A DNA stretch of 49,125 nucleotides from an uncultured Flavobacteriales bacterium (GTDB lineage: Bacteria; Bacteroidota; Bacteroidia; Flavobacteriales_D; Crocinitomicaceae). How positions within the stretch are numbered: position 1 is the stretch's first letter; every line of letters starts with the position of its first letter. A program made the translations under genes and the position numbers. Shown in pieces: positions 36,795 to 44,977 of this stretch. A model generated the notes under the pieces. That model was not told the origin of the DNA, searched no databases, and saw only the letters and a list, made by a program, of their open reading frames with translations. The stretch covers positions 1 through 49,125 of the forward strand of contig CAJXCU010000011.1 of assembly GCA_913051935.1 (NCBI GenBank). The letters run 5' to 3'.

Positions 36795-37445
36795 TAAAAC
36801 TCAATATCTAAATTGAACAAGTTCTTAAGGGTATTAAGTTCAGGGTTTTTTTTGGCCATTACCTCAAATTTGTCCTTACCATTTAAAAACTTGACATCCT
36901 CAGCTGGATTTTCAATCAGCTCAATCAATACATTAATATTATGATTCTTGAGGCTATTTCTCAAAAAGGAAATGAGGTCATTTAGTAATGGAGCAATGTA
37001 ATCAACCTGAATTTGATTTTCCACAAATAATTTAAGGACATCATCTTTTTCAATCAACGGATCTCTTTTGACCAATGCATTATAGAAAGTCTCTTTTCCT
37101 TCGTCTTTTAACTGAAATGCATACTGTCGCCATATCCGTGTCAGTCGGTCAGAGGTGTATTTTTCTTCTGGAAGTGCTTCACTCGATTGGTTTTTTAGTG
37201 CTTTTTCTCTTTCGAGCATTTCCTTGATAGAAAGGCGCGTACTGCTTCTATTGACAACGGTTTTTGGTGGTGCTATGTCTTTCTTTGCGGATAAATCTGA
37301 TTTTAATTTTTCAATCTCCTTAGGGGGGTCAGATTCATTTTTTTTAATTGGATGTTCCTTGGGGCTTGGATTACTTTTTGATTTTCTCAGTGAACCTTGA
37401 GGGATAGGTAAAAATTCAATAGGTGCCTTTAGGGCTTTTTTTTTT
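36794..37445 (-). CDS. dnaX: DnaX tau-specific C-terminal region, reached by -1 shift
   Basis: This -1 frame is open from well upstream of the A10 run (from about 37516) down to TAA at 36796-36794. From the run it reads KKKALKAPIEFLPIPQG, a Lys/Pro/Ser-rich linker, RLSIKEMLEREKAL, and then a folded domain beginning LTRIWRQYAFQLKDEGKETFYNAL and ending NTLKNLFNLDIEF. That domain is the usual C-terminus of Bacteroidota DnaX (tau), which contacts the polymerase alpha subunit and DnaB. Joined at the run, the total is 1752 nt read, or 583 residues. An internal ATG at 37219 could yield only a 141-residue piece and is not the likely start. The absence of any stop across the linker in this frame shows it is under coding selection. 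Confidence 0.85.
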
Positions 37446-37446
37446 C
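37429..37446 (-). promoter_or_regulatory. Frameshift/slippage site in dnaX
   Basis: Minus-strand zero-frame codons are GAA AAA AAA AAG CCC TAA. The run of ten A (37445-37436) holds A AAA AAG in the same phase as the E. coli dnaX slippery heptamer, and the zero-frame stop follows one codon later. A -1 shift moves ribosomes into the tau frame. A run of this length also permits RNA polymerase slippage, as described for Thermus dnaX. I see only a weak GCC/GGC mini-hairpin downstream and no close Shine-Dalgarno-like stimulator. Confidence 0.75.
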
Positions 37447-38544
37447 TTGCTCTTGTTTCAAAGAACAGAGCTCCATTAGCAAGACTTCTACCAGCAAGCG
37501 CTTGTTTTTTGAAGCTTTATAGGAGGTATCTGCCTTACTTAGGGCATAAAGTGCACGGGTTATGGTGTGGTAGGGTAAAAGTTTGGATTGTTCAACATAC
37601 TTTTTCTGAGTGGTCTCGGGTACTTCGAGCAAGACGGAGGACTTTTCATTTTTACATACAAGCAAATTTCTGTAATGCGTAGACAATCCTCCCAAGAAAT
37701 GATGTGCATCAAAACCTTGGTCCAATATCTCATTGAATAACAGTAGAGAGCCCGGTATGTCCTCCTCATCAGCATGATCTACAAATTTGAAAAAGTAATC
37801 ATAGTCGAGTATGTGCAAATTTTCAACAACTTGTTTGTAAGTCAATTCATTGTCTGAAAAAGTAATCATTTGATCAAAAACAGAGAGTGCATCTCGTAAT
37901 GCTCCATCGGCTTTTTGTGCAATTAAGTGAAGTGCTTCGGCTTCAGCCTTTACTTTTTCTTTTTTCGCTATTTCCGAGAGGTGGTCTGCGATGTCTTTGA
38001 CTTTGATTCTTGAAAAGTCAAAAATTTGACACCTTGATAAAATTGTGGGAATTATTTTGTGTTTTTCCGTGGTAGCTAAAATAAATATCGCATGTTTTGG
38101 TGGTTCCTCTAAGGTTTTAAGAAAGGCATTGAACGCACTCGCTGAAAGCATATGTACCTCATCTATGATATATACCTTGAAATCTCCGAGCTGTGGGGCA
38201 ATTCGAACCTGGTCAATTAAATTTCTAATATCCTCAACAGAATTATTAGACGCCGCGTCGAGTTCATACACATTTAGTGAAGCACCTGAGTTAAAGCTTA
38301 AGCATGATTCACAGCTGTCACAAGCCTCTGTTTCTGACGTTCTTTCAATGCAGTTGATTGTTTTTGCTAAAATTCTTGCTGTGGTCGTTTTACCAACCCC
38401 TCGTGAACCACAGAATAAAAAAGCTTGCGCCAAATGGCTATTTTTTATGGCATTTTTGAGTGTGCTTGTAATGGGCTTTTGTCCTACAACCGTATCGAAA
38501 GTCTGTGGTCTATATTTTCTTGCCGAAACAATGAAATCACTCAT
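37429..38544 (-). CDS. dnaX: DNA polymerase III clamp-loader subunit DnaX, gamma-like zero-frame product
   Basis: The zero frame encodes 371 residues: domains I-III of the clamp loader ATPase. Walker A is GSRGVGKT (46-53), and the zinc module uses Cys65, Cys75, Cys78 and Cys81. IIDEVHMLS is Walker B, LEEPPKHAIFILATTEKHKIIPTILSRCQIFDF carries the SRC finger, and the collar domain runs to about residue 350. The frame ends EQEKKKP-stop exactly at a run of ten A. This length is that of a gamma-type product without the tau domains. The start ATG 38544 is 4 nt after the -7 box TATCTTTG. It heads the run dnaX-menE-J-domain-nth. A one-base homopolymer error would also explain the split. Confidence 0.93.
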   Translation of the reverse strand: MSDFIVSARKYRPQTFDTVVGQKPITSTLKNAIKNSHLAQAFLFCGSRGVGKTTTARILAKTINCIERTSETEACDSCESCLSFNSGASLNVYELDAASNNSVEDIRNLIDQVRIAPQLGDFKVYIIDEVHMLSASAFNAFLKTLEEPPKHAIFILATTEKHKIIPTILSRCQIFDFSRIKVKDIADHLSEIAKKEKVKAEAEALHLIAQKADGALRDALSVFDQMITFSDNELTYKQVVENLHILDYDYFFKFVDHADEEDIPGSLLLFNEILDQGFDAHHFLGGLSTHYRNLLVCKNEKSSVLLEVPETTQKKYVEQSKLLPYHTITRALYALSKADTSYKASKNKRLLVEVLLMELCSLKQEQEKKKP

Positions 38545-38548
38545 ATAT

Positions 38549-38556
38549 CAAAGATA
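38549..38556 (-). promoter_or_regulatory. -7 box of dnaX, 4 nt from the start codon
   Basis: Minus-strand TATCTTTG is a full TAnnTTTG match and is separated from ATG 38544 by only ATAT. A TTG at 38582-38580 lies 23 nt upstream, at the outer limit for a -33 element. The mRNA is predicted to be leaderless or nearly so. Confidence 0.5.
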
Positions 38557-38583
38557 TTGATTTCTACCAATCTGAGTAACAAT

Positions 38584-38592
38584 TGTTGATAA
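38584..38592 (-). promoter_or_regulatory. DnaA-box-like 9-mer upstream of dnaX
   Basis: Minus-strand TTATCAACA is identical to one of the two sites upstream of dnaB and one base from TTATCCACA. It lies 27 nt upstream of the dnaX -7 box. Confidence 0.35.
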
Positions 38593-38623
38593 CAAAAAGC
38601 TGCGGACAAAATCATCTGCAGCT
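38593..38623 (-). terminator. Rho-independent terminator of the M16 peptidase operon
   Basis: On the minus strand AGCTGCAGA (38623-38615) pairs with TCCGCAGCT (38606-38598), with one wobble, around an 8-nt loop and is followed by TTTT (38597-38594). It lies 36 nt after the stop of the 690-residue M16 protein and isolates dnaX from that operon. Confidence 0.75.
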
Positions 38624-38658
38624 CTATGTTCATGAAATGAGGCTAAACTTCGGGTTTA

Positions 38659-40731
38659 TTACTTGAAGTCTTTCTTACTTACTCCTTCATTAATTTTAAT
38701 TTCAGACGCCGAAAACGTAATGATTTGAGGGCCAGCATTGATTACTTTTGTATGAGGCATTAATACACCATCAATATCTTTATAATCTGAAATATCCGTT
38801 AGTTGAGTGATACTTTGACCTTGTGCCTCTTGCGCACTCTCTGTTCGAATAAGTAACCCGGTTTCTGCGTTATAATAGCGGAATGAACCGTTGTCTTTAT
38901 CAACCTGAATTTTGTATGCGTCCACTCCATTGACGGATATCAAGCTAACTAAAACGAGTTCTTCAGGATCTAGGTATGTCTCAGCAAAAAGACCTTTCTG
39001 TTTTTGCTTTTTTAAAATCTCTGACTCGGGCATATCTTGCTTATTACCTTGCTGTTCCGTGTAACCTGATTTCCCATTAAATACTTGCTTCATAATGGTG
39101 CCCATACCCTGAACTGACATTTCCATTGATTCCTTGTTTGGCCCCATGGTTTTAATCACGGCAGTTGGTTTGAATGGCGCACCTTGTATAGTAACATCTA
39201 CATTTGTTAGGACTGTCTTGACATCTTCGACTGCCTTTTTACCACCGATTGCATCTATATAATTGTCCATTATAATTTTTACTGTGACGCCTTCTGGAAT
39301 TGGTTTTTTAAACTCAGGCTTATTCACAGGATTTGCCTCTTTGTCAAAATATTTTATTGGAATTCCAGTTTTTTCCAGGTTTTCAATAATGTCGCTACCT
39401 TTCCCAACAACAATAAATCGCGCGTTTTTCGCGTTGAAATATTTGTTAGCTACCCGCTGGACATCAGCTACAGTGACAGCATTTATTTTCTTTAAATACT
39501 CCGAATAGAAATTTTCCGGTAGGTCGTTTGTTTTGATATTTATTGCATATCGAGCTACTGTTGATGGCCTTTCCAAGGCCAATACAAAGTCACCTACATA
39601 TTTTGCCTTAGCGTTTGCCAAAGCATCTTCTTCAACCGGATACTCTTGAATTCTTTTGATCTCTTTGATTGTCTGCACCACAGCACTGTCTGTCACCTCG
39701 TTTCTCACTGAAGTACCAGCGTTAAACCTCGTGATGTATTTATCTGCTGCAACAGAAGATCGGGCACCATACGTATATCCATGTTCTTCCCTTAAATTCA
39801 TATTCAAATAACTATTGAATCCTCCGCCTAGTATTTTATTGGCAATCAATACAGCATGATAATCCTCATCACTCATTTTAAGTTCGACATTACTGGTCAA
39901 TGAGATGTTAGACTGAACCGCATTTGGCATATCTACAAAGTTAATTTCCAATTGTACCGGATTGGCGTTTGCTTTAGGGATACTGATTTTCTCGGATACC
40001 GTATTTTGCCATGGACCAAAGTGCTTCTCAACCAACGCTTTTGTTGAGGCCACATCGATATCTCCCAAAACAACGAGGTAAGCTTGTGAAGGCTGAAAAT
40101 AATTTAAGTAGTATGTTTTAACGAGATCAAAGGTGACATTGTTGATACTTTTCTCAGTTTCAATTTCTCCATAAGGATGCGATAAACCAAACGATAATGC
40201 TGATCCAACATTAGCGGCCGCCGCGTCCACACTTTTTTCTTGACTTTTTAGCCCTTCTAATAAGAGGTCTTTATTCTTTTCAAACTCTTCTTCTGTGAGC
40301 AGTGAATTTAGGGTGGCGTCTGCCAATAATTCAATGATTCTTTCGTGGTATTTTGTGAGGCAGCTGGCAAATCCTCCATTAAAACCGAAGGATAAATTCG
40401 CCCCTAAAAAGTCAATTTCTTCGTTGAAATCATCTTTTGTAATGGATGCTGTTCCGTTACCTAGCATAGCTCCTAGGATAGAGCTTACACCCGCTTTATC
40501 TCCCTCCAAAATTGGTGTTCGGTCGAAAGCAAGATTCATACTTACTCTTGGGAGTTTATGGTTCTCTACGATCAATACCTTTAACCCATTTTCTAACGTA
40601 AACTCTACAGGTTTTTCAAGTGTAATCTCTGGCGCTGGTCCTGGTTTTGGTTGCTGTGTTCTGTCTATTTGAGCGTTTAAGCAAAGTGATAGATATAGAA
40701 AAGCGGATAATGTATATAGTCTAATGTTCAT
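38659..40731 (-). CDS. Catalytically inactive M16 family protein with C-terminal extra domain
   Basis: This 690-residue exported protein (signal peptide about 1-20) has two M16 peptidase-like halves (about 35-240 and 245-455). The zinc motif HxxEH is missing: the matching stretch reads GVSSILGAMLGNGTASITKDDF. The second half keeps the Arg/Tyr pair region (ERPSTVARYAI) that M16B partner subunits use to bind substrate. Residues about 485-690 form an added domain that resembles outer-membrane lipoprotein-sorting (LolA-like) proteins (YIDAIGGKKAVEDVKTVL ... DISDYKDIDGVLMPHT). It lies 16 nt downstream of an active M16 gene, so the two probably form a heteromeric periplasmic peptidase like the mitochondrial processing peptidase pair. 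Confidence 0.88.
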   Translation of the reverse strand: MNIRLYTLSAFLYLSLCLNAQIDRTQQPKPGPAPEITLEKPVEFTLENGLKVLIVENHKLPRVSMNLAFDRTPILEGDKAGVSSILGAMLGNGTASITKDDFNEEIDFLGANLSFGFNGGFASCLTKYHERIIELLADATLNSLLTEEEFEKNKDLLLEGLKSQEKSVDAAAANVGSALSFGLSHPYGEIETEKSINNVTFDLVKTYYLNYFQPSQAYLVVLGDIDVASTKALVEKHFGPWQNTVSEKISIPKANANPVQLEINFVDMPNAVQSNISLTSNVELKMSDEDYHAVLIANKILGGGFNSYLNMNLREEHGYTYGARSSVAADKYITRFNAGTSVRNEVTDSAVVQTIKEIKRIQEYPVEEDALANAKAKYVGDFVLALERPSTVARYAINIKTNDLPENFYSEYLKKINAVTVADVQRVANKYFNAKNARFIVVGKGSDIIENLEKTGIPIKYFDKEANPVNKPEFKKPIPEGVTVKIIMDNYIDAIGGKKAVEDVKTVLTNVDVTIQGAPFKPTAVIKTMGPNKESMEMSVQGMGTIMKQVFNGKSGYTEQQGNKQDMPESEILKKQKQKGLFAETYLDPEELVLVSLISVNGVDAYKIQVDKDNGSFRYYNAETGLLIRTESAQEAQGQSITQLTDISDYKDIDGVLMPHTKVINAGPQIITFSASEIKINEGVSKKDFK

Positions 40732-40747
40732 AATTTCTTTTTTTATT

Positions 40748-42067
40748 TTATTCTTGGTCCGTTTCTGGCAGGTACTCGAGAATCAACCTTTGGTTGGGAT
40801 TCAGGTATTTTCTTGCAACCTGCTGAATTTCCTCCCTTTTTATCGAACGGTAAATATCAATTTCATTATTTATGAGGCTAATATCGCCATAGAGCATGTA
40901 GTAGCGAGCTAATGAATTTGCAACTCCTTGAATACTTGAATTTGAGTTTACAAAACTATTTTCCAGTTTATTTTGAATTTTTTGAAAATCTCTTTCAGAA
41001 ATAAGTTCATTTTGAATTTTTACTATTTCTTCATCTATTTCTATCACAAGGTCATCAAGCTCTGTTTCTCCTTGAGGGAGTCCATAAATAATATAAGTGC
41101 CATAATCCTCTTGACTATAGTCAAAAGCACCGACCTGCAATGCCATTTTTTTATCATCAACCATTTTCTTGTACAATTTTGATGTTTTACCATCGCTTAG
41201 GTAAGTAGAAATCATACTTAATATATAAGCATCTCGATCCTTGAAAGAAGGCGTTCTATATGCCGCAAGAATTGCTGGTATTTGAATATTTGCATCGTAA
41301 GCTTTTTCTCGCATTGGTTCTGTTATTGGCTCTTCTTGAGGAAAGCTTCTAACAATATCCTCTCCACGCGGTATAGGTCCGAAGTAGTCTTCTACCATTT
41401 TTTTAACCGCAGGTACATCAATGTCTCCAGCAACCACTAGAACCGCATTATTTGGCACGTAATATTTTTTGTTAAATGCTTTGAATTCTTCCAATGTAGC
41501 GGCATCTAAATGGGCCATTTTGCCAATCGTTGTTCCTTTGTAAGGGTGCTTTTTGAACATATGTAATTTTATACTTTCAAGGAACTTTCCATAGGGGCTA
41601 TTGTCGACGCGCAACCTTTTTTCCTCTTTCACTACTTCATTTTGTGTATCCACGCCAATTTGATTAATTATAGGGTGCATTAGTCTTTCGGATTCCATCC
41701 ACAAGCCGAGCTCTACACTATTCGAAGGAAATACCTCATAGTAATACGTTCGGTCGTCTGTTGTATTGGCGTTATTGCTTCCTCCATTAGAGGTGACAAT
41801 GGTGAACCACTCACCACGTGCTATATTCTCAGTTCCCTCAAATAGCAGATGTTCAAAGAAATGAGCAAAACCGGTTCTTTCCGGATTTTCATCTTTTGCC
41901 CCTACATGGTACATGACAGCTGTAGTTACAACTGGTGCAGAGTGGTCTTCATGCAAAATGACATGCATTCCATTTTTGAGGTCATATTCAATATACTCGA
42001 TTTTTGCCTGTCCAAAAACACCGACAGTAATTAGCAGCAATATGAAACTTAAAATAATTTTATTCAT
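40748..42067 (-). CDS. Active M16 family zinc metallopeptidase
   Basis: This 439-residue exported protein (signal peptide about 1-20, ending GVFGQ) contains the inverted zinc motif HFFEH at 69-73. The third-ligand region NEVVKEEKRLRVDNSPYGK lies about 75 residues later. The second half (about 215-420) is a typical inactive M16C domain. Such proteins degrade peptides in the periplasm. The enzyme is the catalytic member of a pair with the downstream inactive 690-residue partner. A -7 box TATTTTTG lies 18 nt upstream of the ATG at 42067. Confidence 0.93.
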   Translation of the reverse strand: MNKIILSFILLLITVGVFGQAKIEYIEYDLKNGMHVILHEDHSAPVVTTAVMYHVGAKDENPERTGFAHFFEHLLFEGTENIARGEWFTIVTSNGGSNNANTTDDRTYYYEVFPSNSVELGLWMESERLMHPIINQIGVDTQNEVVKEEKRLRVDNSPYGKFLESIKLHMFKKHPYKGTTIGKMAHLDAATLEEFKAFNKKYYVPNNAVLVVAGDIDVPAVKKMVEDYFGPIPRGEDIVRSFPQEEPITEPMREKAYDANIQIPAILAAYRTPSFKDRDAYILSMISTYLSDGKTSKLYKKMVDDKKMALQVGAFDYSQEDYGTYIIYGLPQGETELDDLVIEIDEEIVKIQNELISERDFQKIQNKLENSFVNSNSSIQGVANSLARYYMLYGDISLINNEIDIYRSIKREEIQQVARKYLNPNQRLILEYLPETDQE

Positions 42068-42085
42068 AATCTAAATTTTGTGAAC

Positions 42086-42093
42086 CAAAAATA
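42086..42093 (-). promoter_or_regulatory. -7 box of the M16 operon
   Basis: Minus-strand TATTTTTG matches TAnnTTTG and ends 18 nt before the ATG at 42067. No exact -33 TTTG is visible; TTTAGG is nearest at the right distance. Confidence 0.5.
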
Positions 42094-42187
42094 CGGCTCT
42101 TTTCCTAGATTCCTAAATTTATCTAATTATTGAGTTTAGAAATTGTCATTGTTGGTAATTCAAGTTGGTCTGAATTTTGATAACTTT

Positions 42188-43276
42188 ATGGTCGTGAAAA
42201 CTATATTGCTCTTTTTGCTATTGATTGGGACGAGGGTATTGGCTCAGGGGGTAATTCCAGTCATTGACTTTAATAATTTTTTCCTAAGCTTTCAGGATGG
42301 TTATTTTAGGTCCATTGAAGTACAGCCAATACTTGACTTTAAAGCAGGTGATGAACTAGTGGCTTATAGAGATACTCGAGGTAACCTCAGATTATATGAT
42401 GGTATTACCAGAAAGGACATTACCAATCTCAATGTCCAATACCAAGTTTCTGACCATTTATTGGGATATATGATTGGACCAACGCTAAATATGTGGGACG
42501 ATGGTGAGCTTTCTACACTCACATATTTTGCTAGAAACTTCTTGGTTAAGGATAGCATGATTGTATTTGAGGACACGCGGTTTAACACGATCAATACTTA
42601 TTGGCAGGATTCATCTTATATGCTTTCTACTTTGATGCGCGATTTAGAAATGCCTGTGGCAACTGGGGAAAATCTGCTTGTATTTAAAGACAATGGTAAT
42701 ATGTACAAGGTTTTTTGGAATGGGGATATTTATGAAATCGATGTTTGGAACAACCAACAGAATATTTCATTTAATGTTGGGACAGACATTTTATGCTTTA
42801 ATGATCCGACAACACAGACTTTTGCTGTGTTCGATAGAGGAGCCTTTTATGATGTTGAGCAGCTTCCTATGGTTCGTTACAAGGCGGGTAGAGGTTTTGT
42901 TGTTTATGAAGATAATGGTGGTGATTTATGGTATTATAAAGACGGAGAGAATTTTCAGCTTTCTAATTTTGGTACTGATTCATGGGATGTTAAGGACGAT
43001 ATAGTTGTTTGGACTGAGAGCTCTTATTTTTTTGCATATTGTAATGGCGAAAAAACGGAGATTAGTAATTTTAAACCCTTGGATTACAAAATTAAAAATG
43101 ATGTTTTGGCGTTTAGAAATATTTTAGGTGGTGTGAATGCTTTTGTCAATGGACAAGCTTATGAGCTCACCAATATGCCTGATTCTAATTATGAAATATA
43201 CGGAAGCCGTGTTTTGGTATCATTATTCAATAATTCTTTTATTGTTTTAGAAAATGGGAAGCAATTCAAAAACTAA
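42188..43276 (+). CDS. Secreted protein with propeller-like internal repeats
   Basis: This 362-residue exported protein has a signal peptide (about 1-20, ending RVLAQ). I chose ATG 42188 because it begins the signal peptide; an earlier in-frame TTG at 42143 would add 15 residues before it. The mature part is built of about six repeats of roughly 50 residues. Each has a pattern like G..LV.Y.D..GN....Y.G.....L.N: DELVAYRDTRGNLRLYDG, ENLLVFKDNGNMYKVFWNG, TDILCFNDPTTQTFAVFDRG, RGFVVYEDNGGDLWYYKDG, DDIVVWTESSYFFAYCNG and NDVLAFRNILGGVNAFVNG. This suggests a beta-propeller. I do not recognise a named family. The 3' end overlaps the NlpC/P60 gene by 23 nt. Confidence 0.75.
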   Translation: MVVKTILLFLLLIGTRVLAQGVIPVIDFNNFFLSFQDGYFRSIEVQPILDFKAGDELVAYRDTRGNLRLYDGITRKDITNLNVQYQVSDHLLGYMIGPTLNMWDDGELSTLTYFARNFLVKDSMIVFEDTRFNTINTYWQDSSYMLSTLMRDLEMPVATGENLLVFKDNGNMYKVFWNGDIYEIDVWNNQQNISFNVGTDILCFNDPTTQTFAVFDRGAFYDVEQLPMVRYKAGRGFVVYEDNGGDLWYYKDGENFQLSNFGTDSWDVKDDIVVWTESSYFFAYCNGEKTEISNFKPLDYKIKNDVLAFRNILGGVNAFVNGQAYELTNMPDSNYEIYGSRVLVSLFNNSFIVLENGKQFKN

Positions 43277-44162
43277 TATAAAAATCACCCTTGTATTCTT
43301 TTTACTTATCGGAATTCAAGGGCTATATGCACAAAATAAGAAGCTAGATAGATTGGAGCAATTCTATACGCAAGGTTATTATAAGACCGTTTACCGAAAA
43401 GCAAACAAACTATTGCGAGACCCAATGTATGACGCGTATATTCTTCCTTCCTATTACAGTGCAATGAGCACCTTTCAATTGCTCCATAATCCGTATTGGA
43501 TGAAACGTAATATTTCTAAAATTGATGAGAGCTGTCGAATCATGTCTACTATTTTTAAAAGCGAAAAATGGCCCGGGATTCAGGAGAGTCATGCCCAGGA
43601 ATTGGGGGCTATGGCGGTATTGTTTGAAAAATGGCTCAATGACAAAAGTGCAATCGTAGGCGATTCAGACAAGCAGCAACTCCGGGATTGGATTCAGAAT
43701 GTCTATAAAAAATATAAGTTCAAAAATCCCATAATTGAGGAGGTCGGGGAGGACGGTTTGGTTTCAGAGGGCATGAGTTCTTCCCAAAGATCTGACCTTG
43801 TACATTATTCTTATGAATTTATGGGTATTCCGTACAAATGGGGTGGAGCTGATGCGGAAGGTTTTGACTGCAGTGGATTTACGAGTCATGTTTTTAAGCA
43901 CGCTGAACTTCCCCTTCCGCGAGTTGCCTCAGATCAATATAAATATGCCAAAACGATAGCTGCCAAGCGGGCACATATGGGGGACTTAGTTTTCTTTTCT
44001 GAAGGAAAAGAAATCACACATGTAGGCATTTTAGTGAATCAACCTAATGAACGCAAACGGATGATTCATTCTTCTTCATCTAAAGGAATATCTGTAGTCA
44101 ATATAGACGAGTCAGATTATTGGCGAAGCAGACTAGTTGGCTATGGCAGAGTTATTGAATGA
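43254..44162 (+). CDS. Secreted NlpC/P60 family cell-wall hydrolase
   Basis: This 302-residue protein has a signal peptide (about 1-27), a helical N-terminal region (about 30-165) and a C-terminal NlpC/P60 domain (about 180-300). The domain shows YKWGGADAEGFDCSGFTSHVF with nucleophile Cys206, GDLVFFSEGKEITHVGIL with His256, and a third polar position around His273 (RMIHSSSSKGI). Members cut peptide stems in peptidoglycan, usually gamma-D-Glu-diaminopimelate bonds. Its start lies inside the end of the propeller-like gene (23-nt overlap), suggesting the two are made together. It converges with murQ with 2 nt between the stops. Confidence 0.93.
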   Translation: MGSNSKTNIKITLVFFLLIGIQGLYAQNKKLDRLEQFYTQGYYKTVYRKANKLLRDPMYDAYILPSYYSAMSTFQLLHNPYWMKRNISKIDESCRIMSTIFKSEKWPGIQESHAQELGAMAVLFEKWLNDKSAIVGDSDKQQLRDWIQNVYKKYKFKNPIIEEVGEDGLVSEGMSSSQRSDLVHYSYEFMGIPYKWGGADAEGFDCSGFTSHVFKHAELPLPRVASDQYKYAKTIAAKRAHMGDLVFFSEGKEITHVGILVNQPNERKRMIHSSSSKGISVVNIDESDYWRSRLVGYGRVIE

Positions 44163-44164
44163 TT

Positions 44165-44977
44165 TTAGTTTTGGTCTTTGTATGCATTAATTGCTGAGCG
44201 TACATTTCCATGTTTCAAAAGTAATGCCTTGCCGTTTTCGTAAGGAATTCCCAATTGATCACATACCATCCTTGTTCCGCGATCTACAAGTTTATTATTA
44301 CTCAGCTGCATATCAACCATCTTATTGCCTTTTACATGCCCAAGTTGAATCATTAGCGCTGTTGAAATCATATTCAATACGAGTTTTTGGGCCGTTCCTG
44401 ATTTCATTCTAGTAGATCCTGTAACGAATTCAGGTCCAACAACCGGTGTAATGGCATGCGTCGCTGATTGAGAAAGTTTTGAACCTGGATTACAAGATAT
44501 CCCAGCAGTAAGCATTCCATGTTGGTTGGCTTTTTCGATGGCGCCTATTACGTATGGCGTTCCACCAGAGGCCGCTATTCCAACAAGAATATCTTTGGTG
44601 CATACCTCGTATGTAGCGAGGTCCTTCCAGCCTTGTTCCGTATCATCTTCAGCAAATTCGACTGCTTTTCTTATGGCTTGGTCACCACCGGCAATAAGCC
44701 CGACAACAATTCCGTGGTCTACCCCAAATGTTGGAGGACATTCACTAGCATCTACAACCCCGAGCCTACCGCTTGTGCCAGCTCCAATGTAAAATAACCT
44801 TCCGCCCTCTTTCATTCTTAGCAGCGCCTCTTTTAAAAAACATTCAATTACTGGTATTTCTTTTTGCACAGCCAGAGCAACGGTCTGGTCCTCTTTATTG
44901 ATTCCGATCAATAATTCCGAGGTGCTCATCAACTCTAAATTGTCGTGATTTGAGGTGGCCTCCGTTGGTTTTTTCAT
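44165..44977 (-). CDS. murQ: N-acetylmuramic acid 6-phosphate etherase
   Basis: MurQ (270 residues) cleaves the lactyl ether of MurNAc-6-phosphate to GlcNAc-6-phosphate and lactate in wall recycling. The SIS-domain core shows RLFYIGAGTSGRLGVVDASECPPTFG with Glu79, and EFAEDDTEQGWKDL with Glu110; these match the two catalytic Glu of E. coli MurQ. GIAASGGTPYVIGAIEKA and PEFVTGSTRMKSGTAQKLVLNMIST are also characteristic. It is somewhat shorter than the E. coli enzyme at the C-terminus, as is common in Bacteroidota. Its start overlaps the stop of the phosphoribosyltransferase gene in an ATGA junction. Confidence 0.95.
   Translation of the reverse strand: MKKPTEATSNHDNLELMSTSELLIGINKEDQTVALAVQKEIPVIECFLKEALLRMKEGGRLFYIGAGTSGRLGVVDASECPPTFGVDHGIVVGLIAGGDQAIRKAVEFAEDDTEQGWKDLATYEVCTKDILVGIAASGGTPYVIGAIEKANQHGMLTAGISCNPGSKLSQSATHAITPVVGPEFVTGSTRMKSGTAQKLVLNMISTALMIQLGHVKGNKMVDMQLSNNKLVDRGTRMVCDQLGIPYENGKALLLKHGNVRSAINAYKDQN

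Noticed and set aside
36794-37219. Independent 141-residue gene downstream of dnaX
   Set aside because: The frame is open well beyond its first ATG up to the A10 run, and the protein is the tau C-terminal domain; it has no own promoter.
36794-38544. dnaX as a decayed pseudogene
   Set aside because: dnaX is essential, both frames are well conserved in motif content and the junction is a known type of slippery site. Only an A10/A11 miscall remains as a serious alternative.
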